DNA of 64,000 nt, taken from NCBI RefSeq assembly GCF_000381005.1, contig NZ_KB908381.1:62001-126000 (forward strand), in the 5' to 3' direction. A program made the position numbers and the translations under genes. Under the pieces are notes generated by a model. The model searched no databases. It had not been told where the DNA came from and saw only the letters and a program-made list of their open reading frames with translations. This stretch comes from Selenomonas bovis DSM 23594 (GTDB lineage Bacteria; Bacillota; Negativicutes; Selenomonadales; Selenomonadaceae). Shown piece by piece: positions 59,229 through 64,000 of this stretch. Position 1 is the stretch's first letter. Every line of letters begins with the position of its first letter.

Positions 59229-60483
59229 GGCCATCCCCTCCCACTGCTGCCGCATCCACCATGAGGTGCAGCACCGTTTCCGCCGCTGCCTTCAGAGAGG
59301 GAAGCGGCAAATACTCATACCGGCTGTGATAATTCAGGCCACCGGTAAAGATGTTCGGGCACGGCAAGCCGCGGTACGATAGCTGCGCGCCATCTGTGCC
59401 GCCGCGGATCGGCATGACTGCCGGTTCCACACCTGCCTCGCGCATGGCACGCGCGGCAAGCGCGACAACCTGCTCATGCGCAGGCATGATCTTGTCCCGC
59501 ATATTATAGTAGACATCCGGCATCGTAAGTTCTACAGTCTCAGCGCCATAACTGACATTGAAACAATCGGCGAGATGTGCAAGATATGCCTTACGCGCCT
59601 CGAACCTCTTACGGTCATGATCACGGACGAGCATGTGCATCGTACAACGCTCTACGGTACCCTCCAGCTTGTAAACGTGGAAGAATCCCTCACGCCCTTC
59701 CGTATATTCCGGCTTTTCGCCCTCGGGAAGCATAGCCTGCCATTTGGCAGCCATAGAGAGCGCATTGCGCATCTTCCCCTTTGCATCACCGGTGTGAACA
59801 TTGCAGCCATGAAAGACGACCACTGGATTCGAAGCGTTGAACGTCTCATACTCCAACCCGCCGATTGCACCACCATCCACAGTATAGGCGAAGGCAGCGG
59901 CGAACTTTTCTACATCGAAGCGCAGTGCGCTGCGCCCTGTCTCTTCATCCGGCGTGAAGGCGAGGCGTATCTTGCCGTGCCTGATTTCCGGATGGCACAA
60001 CAGATATTCCGCTGCACTCACGATGGCTGTAATGCCTGCCTTATCATCGGCACCGAGCAGCGTCATACCATCCGTGACAAGAATATCTTGGCCACGATAT
60101 GCGGCCAGCTCTGGAAATTCATGTGGAGAAAGCACGATGCCCTGCGCCGCATTCAGCACGATATCACCGCCGTCATAGGCAGTGACGACACGCGGTCGTA
60201 CAGGCCCGCCCGCCGCGTCGGGACTCGTATCGAGATGCGCGATGAAACCGACGACAGGAGCCTGCCCGCCGCCATTCGCAGGCAACGTAGCCATAAGGTA
60301 GCCATGATCATCGAGCGTGACTTCAGAGAGTCCAAGTTCTCTCAGCTCAGCCGCTAACGCCCGCGCGAAAATCATCTGCCCCGATGTCGAGGGGCAGATA
60401 TCCATTTTTTCCTCTGCCGACTGCGTATCGAAAGAAATATATTTCTCAAACCGACTGAGCAATTGTTCCATCGCGATCTGCAC
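59215..60483 (-). CDS. pepT: Peptidase T (aminotripeptidase)
   Basis: A 422-residue zinc peptidase of the M20B family that cleaves the N-terminal residue of tripeptides. Features are AHLDTSPDA (first zinc ligands), TLLGADDKAGI with the bridging Asp, FTPDEETGRSA with the catalytic Glu pair, FHGCNVHTGDAKGKM, and GGTDGAQLSYRGLPCPN. The start is taken as GTG at 60483 because GGGGGAAG is 5 bases upstream; ATG at 60471 lacks a good site. It has its own promoter. Confidence 0.94.
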   Translation of the reverse strand: MQIAMEQLLSRFEKYISFDTQSAEEKMDICPSTSGQMIFARALAAELRELGLSEVTLDDHGYLMATLPANGGGQAPVVGFIAHLDTSPDAAGGPVRPRVVTAYDGGDIVLNAAQGIVLSPHEFPELAAYRGQDILVTDGMTLLGADDKAGITAIVSAAEYLLCHPEIRHGKIRLAFTPDEETGRSALRFDVEKFAAAFAYTVDGGAIGGLEYETFNASNPVVVFHGCNVHTGDAKGKMRNALSMAAKWQAMLPEGEKPEYTEGREGFFHVYKLEGTVERCTMHMLVRDHDRKRFEARKAYLAHLADCFNVSYGAETVELTMPDVYYNMRDKIMPAHEQVVALAARAMREAGVEPAVMPIRGGTDGAQLSYRGLPCPNIFTGGLNYHSRYEYLPLPSLKAAAETVLHLMVDAAAVGGDGHEDH

Positions 60484-60549
60484 GCTATCTTCCCCCTTAT
60501 CCGCTCCATTGGGCTGCAATGACGCACTACAATGTCTCTACGTCGTTAC

Positions 60550-60578
60550 ATTATATCAAATTTGCTACTAGATGGAAA
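60550..60578 (-). promoter_or_regulatory. Promoter of pepT
   Basis: On the minus strand TTTCCA (60573-60578) and TATAAT (60550-60555) are 17 bases apart, with an extended -10 (TGATATAAT). Confidence 0.75.
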
Positions 60579-60641
60579 CAATCTCACGCCGTGTACCTCT
60601 TCCATCCAATGCGCTCTTGAGGTTGCAGTCCGTCTCCCACG

Positions 60642-60676
60642 AAAAAAGACAAGCAGACACCTGCTGTCTGCTTGTC
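60642..60676 (-). terminator. Terminator of the greA-lysS operon
   Basis: GACAAGCAGACA pairs perfectly with TGTCTGCTTGTC (12 bp, five-base loop), with six T following on the minus strand. It lies about 50 bases past the lysS stop. Confidence 0.93.
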
Positions 60677-60727
60677 AATAAGGAATTACTACTGCATCAG
60701 CAATCCCCAAAACATCAGCGCAATCAC

Positions 60728-62239
60728 TCAATCGAGCGGTTTCATGGTCGGGAACAGCAGGACATCGCGGATCGACGGCGCGTCCGTGAGGAGCATGACA
60801 AGGCGATCGATGCCGATGCCGACACCGCCCGTCGGCGGCAAGCCATATTCCATGGCCGTGATGTAATCGCGGTCCATGACGTGCGCCTCGTCATCGCCTG
60901 CCTCGCGCTGCTTGAGCTGATCGAGGAAACGTCCTTCCTGATCGATCGGATCGTTGAGCTCTGTAAAACCGTTAGCGAGCTCGCGGCCGTAGATGAAGAA
61001 TTCGAAGCGATCCGTAATTCGCGGATCCTCGGGATTGCGCTTCGCCAGCGGGGAAATCTCCGTCGGATGTCCCGTGATGAACGTCGGCTGCATCAGCGTC
61101 TCCTCCACCTTTTCTTCAAAGGCCTGATTGAGGATGCCGCCGATGCCGTGGCGCTCTTCATAAGGAACGCCGATCTCATCCGCCATGTGACGAGCTTCCT
61201 CAACGGTCGTGCAGGAAAGGAAATCCTTCCCCGTTGCCTCTTTTACCGCGTCATTCATGCTGATGCGCTTCACCTTGCTGAGGTCGATTTCCTCCCCTTG
61301 GTAGTTGATGACCGGCGTGCCGAGGACTTCCTTCGCCGCATTGACGACGAGTCCCTCCGTGATATCCATCATGTCCGTATAGTCCGCGTACGCCTGATAG
61401 AACTCAATGGTCGTGAACTCCGGATTGTGGCGGACATCCATGCCCTCATTGCGGAATACGCGTCCCATCTCGTAGACGCGTTCAAAGCCGCCGATGACGA
61501 GTCGCTTGAGGTTCAGCTCCGTCGCGATGCGCAGATACAGATCGATATCGAGCGCATTATGATGCGTGATGAACGGACGTGCCGCCGCGCCACCGGCAAT
61601 CGTCGAAAGCACCGGCGTCTCCACCTCGAGGTAATCCCGTGCATCGAGGTAACTGCGAATGGACTTGATGACATGGTTGCGCTTGCGGAACGTGTCACGC
61701 ACCTCGGGATTCATGATGAGGTCGAGATAGCGCTGACGGTAACGGATATCGACATCCTGCAGGCCATGGAACTTCTCAGGCAGCGGACGCAGCGATTTGG
61801 AAAGAAGGTCGAAATCTTCGACGCGCACCGTGACCTCGCCGCGATGCGTCTTGAATACGACGCCGCGGATACCAATGATATCACCAATATCGAGCTTGCG
61901 GAATTCTTCCTTATATTTCTTTTCGCCCAGCACATCAATCTTGAAATAGACCTGGATGTTCCCCGTGCGGTCGTTGAGCGTGCAAAACGAAGCCTTGCCA
62001 TGTCCGCGAATCGCCATGAGGCGGCCGGCAATGCGAACCTCCGTGCCCTCATCGTCTCCCTCAAGATGGTCGTAGTCGCGCTTGATCTCTGCCGCATGAT
62101 GCGTGACATCGTAGCGATGGCCGAACGGCGCGACGCCCATCTCACGGAACGCCTCCATCTTTTCCCGACGTACCTTCATCATATCATTGAGGTCTTCCTG
62201 CGGAGCCTGCTGCCCCTTTTTCTGCTTCTCTTCAGCCAT
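60728..62239 (-). CDS. lysS: Lysyl-tRNA synthetase, class II
   Basis: A 503-residue enzyme charging tRNA-Lys. An N-terminal OB-fold anticodon-binding domain (about 50-150) precedes the class II core with motif 1 ([18 protein letters not shown]), motif 2 ([20 protein letters not shown]) and motif 3 ([14 protein letters not shown]). The ATG at 62239 has GGGAG upstream; an ATG six codons earlier (62257) is also possible. It follows greA by about 40 bases, the arrangement seen in many Firmicutes. Confidence 0.97.
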   Translation of the reverse strand: MAEEKQKKGQQAPQEDLNDMMKVRREKMEAFREMGVAPFGHRYDVTHHAAEIKRDYDHLEGDDEGTEVRIAGRLMAIRGHGKASFCTLNDRTGNIQVYFKIDVLGEKKYKEEFRKLDIGDIIGIRGVVFKTHRGEVTVRVEDFDLLSKSLRPLPEKFHGLQDVDIRYRQRYLDLIMNPEVRDTFRKRNHVIKSIRSYLDARDYLEVETPVLSTIAGGAAARPFITHHNALDIDLYLRIATELNLKRLVIGGFERVYEMGRVFRNEGMDVRHNPEFTTIEFYQAYADYTDMMDITEGLVVNAAKEVLGTPVINYQGEEIDLSKVKRISMNDAVKEATGKDFLSCTTVEEARHMADEIGVPYEERHGIGGILNQAFEEKVEETLMQPTFITGHPTEISPLAKRNPEDPRITDRFEFFIYGRELANGFTELNDPIDQEGRFLDQLKQREAGDDEAHVMDRDYITAMEYGLPPTGGVGIGIDRLVMLLTDAPSIRDVLLFPTMKPLD

Positions 62240-62281
62240 TCTCTTGGTTGCTCCCATCTATCTGTAGTCTCAGGACCTGCT

Positions 62282-62758
62282 TCAGCCCTTGATTTCCTGA
62301 ATTTCGTACTTGATGACGCCTGCAGGCGCATGCACGTCGACGACGGAACCGACCTTCTGACCGAGCAGGGCCTGTCCGAGCGGCGACTCGTTAGAAATCT
62401 TTCCTTCGTCCGGATCTGCCTCCGTCGAACCGACGATCATGAAAGTCTCCGGCCCGTCCTCTGCGAACTCCTGATCGACGACGACGACCGTCGATCCCAT
62501 CTGCACGACATCACCGGCACCGGCCTTGATGATATCCGAATTGCGGATCTTTGCCTCGAGTTCCTGGATCTCACCCTCGAGGAACGCCTGCTCGTTCTTT
62601 GCATCATCATACTCAGAGTTCTCGGAGAGATCGCCGAGCGCGATGGCCGCTTTCAGGCGGTCTGCGATTTCGATACGCTTGACGCTCTTGAGGTAATTGA
62701 GTTTTTCTACAAGTTTATTATAGCCGTCTTCGGTCACAAGAACCTTTTTATCTGCCAT
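62282..62758 (-). CDS. greA: Transcription elongation factor GreA
   Basis: A 158-residue factor that rescues backtracked RNA polymerase. The N-terminal coiled coil carries GDLSENSEYDDAKNEQAFL with the acidic tip, and the C-terminal FKBP-like domain has ISNESPLGQALLGQKVGSVV. Length is exactly typical. ATG 62758 has AAGGGG upstream. It is co-transcribed with lysS. Confidence 0.97.
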   Translation of the reverse strand: MADKKVLVTEDGYNKLVEKLNYLKSVKRIEIADRLKAAIALGDLSENSEYDDAKNEQAFLEGEIQELEAKIRNSDIIKAGAGDVVQMGSTVVVVDQEFAEDGPETFMIVGSTEADPDEGKISNESPLGQALLGQKVGSVVDVHAPAGVIKYEIQEIKG

Positions 62759-62789
62759 GAAAAACGCCCCTTTGTCTTCGATTGTCAAC

Positions 62790-63056
62790 TTATTCATTAT
62801 ATTGACTTTCCTTTACCTTGTCAATGAGCGCCAATTTCCCGTCACGCGGCAGCTGCTTGATCTGCCACTCACGCCGCATCGCCTCTTCTTTGGAAGCAAA
62901 TACCTCCTCATAAACAAGGCGCACAGGACGACGCGGTTTCGTATATTTCGCGCCCTGTCCCGCATTATGTGCGGCGACGCGCTTCGCGACGTCGTTGGTC
63001 CACCCCGTATAGAGTGTGCCATCCGCGCAGCGTACGATGTAGGTATAAGCGCTCAC
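62790..63056 (-). CDS. GIY-YIG nuclease-domain protein (YhbQ type)
   Basis: An 88-residue protein made of a single GIY-YIG domain: YTYIVRCADGTLYTGWTNDV (a Y-Y variant of the GIY/YIG pair), Arg in KRVAAHNAGQGAKYT, and REWQIKQLPRDGKLALI. Stand-alone members are widespread; their role, possibly in DNA repair, is not settled. The start is GTG, overlapping the cyclophilin stop (GTGA). Confidence 0.88.
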   Translation of the reverse strand: MSAYTYIVRCADGTLYTGWTNDVAKRVAAHNAGQGAKYTKPRRPVRLVYEEVFASKEEAMRREWQIKQLPRDGKLALIDKVKESQYNE

Positions 63057-63643
63057 TTCGCCGTTTCATCTGCCGGGCAGATCGTCACATGCTTCATGAC
63101 GACATCCTCGAGCGGGCGGTCGGAAAAGTCCGTCGCGACCTTGCCGATCTTGTGCACGACGTCCATGCCTTTGACAACTTTGCCGAAAATCGTATGATGA
63201 CCGTTGAGCCACGGCGTCGCCGCAAGCGTAATGAAGAACTGGCTGCCACCCGTGTGCGGGCGTCCCGTATTCGCCATGGCGAGCACACCTTCACCCGCGA
63301 ACGTAAGCTCCGGCAGAAATTCGTCCTCAATCGTATAATCCGGGCCACCCATGCCAGTCCCCGTCGGATCGCCGCCCTGGATCATGAAGCCGTCGATGAC
63401 GCGATGGAAGATCACGCCGTCATAAAATCCCTTCTGCGCAAGATCGATGAAATTCTGCGTTGTAACGGGCGTCTTATCCTCAAAAAGTTCCAGCTCGATC
63501 GTACCGAGATTCGTCTCAATTACTGCCACACGGTTTGCCATAGTTCCTTCTCCCCTTTTCTGTGTATCAGCTGCAAAGCATGTCGCCGCCCCCAGGCAGA
63601 CGAGTGCCACGCATAGCAAAAGCATCCATATTTTCTTTTCCAT
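63053..63643 (-). CDS. Exported peptidyl-prolyl isomerase (cyclophilin type)
   Basis: A 196-residue protein with an N-terminal signal peptide (about 1-25; LLLCVALVCLGAATCFAA). A cysteine near the cleavage region could make it a lipoprotein, but the lipobox is not convincing. The cyclophilin domain (about 37-190) has FHRVIDGFMIQGGDPTGTG with the catalytic Arg and SQFFIT. It should fold proline-containing proteins outside the cytoplasm. It starts 3 bases after the MBL gene stop, with GGAG 14 bases upstream. Confidence 0.92.
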   Translation of the reverse strand: MEKKIWMLLLCVALVCLGAATCFAADTQKRGEGTMANRVAVIETNLGTIELELFEDKTPVTTQNFIDLAQKGFYDGVIFHRVIDGFMIQGGDPTGTGMGGPDYTIEDEFLPELTFAGEGVLAMANTGRPHTGGSQFFITLAATPWLNGHHTIFGKVVKGMDVVHKIGKVATDFSDRPLEDVVMKHVTICPADETAK

Positions 63644-63646
63644 ATT

Positions 63647-64000
63647 TTAACGAAATTCTCCTTTCTTGTCCAGAAAGACCAATTCTCTCGTCTCTCCCGG
63701 CGATGCGGGCGACCAAACAGGAATCGTTCGTCCGGGGGCAAAGAAATCCGCCGGTACCTCGAACTGTGGATAGCCGACATTGTGCATGGTTACGAGCGCA
63801 CGCACCCGCGTTGCCGCGCAAAATTCCTTCGCACCCTTCGCCTTGGACGCACCGAGTCGGCCATCCACAGGAAAGAACGCCACATCTGCCTCCATGTCCT
63901 CCAGCCGCCGCAGCTGCTTATGGAAACCATTCGCGGCCAGCTGGCGGTTCTCATGCGTATCTCCCAGCCAGTCCCACCAGTTGAAATCTCCCGCATGAAA
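63647..64000 (-). CDS. Metallo-beta-lactamase-fold hydrolase (C-terminal part)
   Basis: The C-terminal 117 residues of a gene entering from the right edge. The visible part begins with FHAGDFNWWDW, the His/Asp metal-binding region of UlaG-like MBL-fold proteins. DVAFFPVDGRLG follows, with the second conserved Asp, then ALVTMHNVGYPQFEV with a late His. The open frame continues without a start to the edge. It appears to be the first visible gene of the operon running to lysS. Substrate is unknown. Confidence 0.8.
   Translation of the reverse strand, partial: FHAGDFNWWDWLGDTHENRQLAANGFHKQLRRLEDMEADVAFFPVDGRLGASKAKGAKEFCAATRVRALVTMHNVGYPQFEVPADFFAPGRTIPVWSPASPGETRELVFLDKKGEFR

Noticed and set aside
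1-64000. CRISPR array, prophage, plasmid or IS element
   Set aside because: No regularly spaced repeats, transposase, integrase or phage structural genes were seen on either strand.

Overview
The window looks like a chromosomal segment from a Selenomonas-type bacterium (Firmicutes, class Negativicutes). It pairs Firmicutes-type operons (def-fmt-rsmB-rlmN-PASTA kinase-rsgA-rpe, a glyQS T-box leader, mutS2, a SpoVB-like flippase) with an LptA/OstA-family gene expected only in cells with an outer membrane. It also carries an anaerobic (CbiD/CbiG/CbiT) cobalamin pathway, and base composition is G+C rich throughout. The assignment is inferred from gene content. No rRNA is present, and I see no phage, IS element or CRISPR array.

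Almost everything lies on the minus strand. Only nadE, tmcAL and the lptA-like gene are on the plus strand. From left to right: cobI with its own promoter (0-0.8 kb); mutS2 and a double-domain U32 protein of the RlhA type (0.8-5.8 kb); a structured non-coding region holding a strong 6S-RNA-like rod (5.8-6.3 kb); a two-gene lactate oxidation operon in which LutB and LutA are fused (6.3-9.1 kb); cysE, an orphan OmpR-type regulator and an unrecognised membrane-anchored protein (9.5-11.9 kb); pckA, thrC, nadE and tmcAL (12-19 kb); a lipid kinase/flippase pair and lptA (19-22.5 kb); glyQS behind a T-box, ybaK, an ABC-F ATPase and tRNA-Pro (22.7-28.4 kb).

From 28.5 to 43 kb runs a cobalamin cluster in transcription order cbiD-cbiE-cbiT, then (after a 237-bp gap with its own promoter) cobM-cbiG-cobJ-cobK-cobH-cobB-cobU-cobQ-cbiB-cobS-pduX-cobD-cobC. 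It covers nearly all steps from cobalt-precorrin-2 to the complete nucleotide loop. Cobalt chelatase, adenosyltransferase and CobT are not in the window. CobI lies about 28 kb away from the rest.

Upstream, and nearly without gaps, are queC-folE2 and a YbhN-type membrane protein (43-45.5 kb), rpe and rsgA, then a cell-wall growth and signalling cluster fhaA-fhaB-PP2C-SEDS-PBP-PASTA kinase (47-53.5 kb) in the order known from actinobacteria. Next come rlmN, rsmB, a DUF116 protein, fmt and def (53.6-58.3 kb), an amidohydrolase/pepT pair (58.4-60.5 kb), and lysS-greA-GIY-YIG-cyclophilin-MBL hydrolase (60.7-64 kb, the last cut by the window edge).

Many minus-strand starts overlap the previous stop by 4 bases (ATGA/GTGA), indicating translational coupling. 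Promoters with near-consensus -35/-10 boxes spaced by 17 bases could be placed in front of cobI, the 6S candidate, the regulator operon, pckA, thrC, glyQS, tRNA-Pro, cobM, the fhaA operon and pepT.
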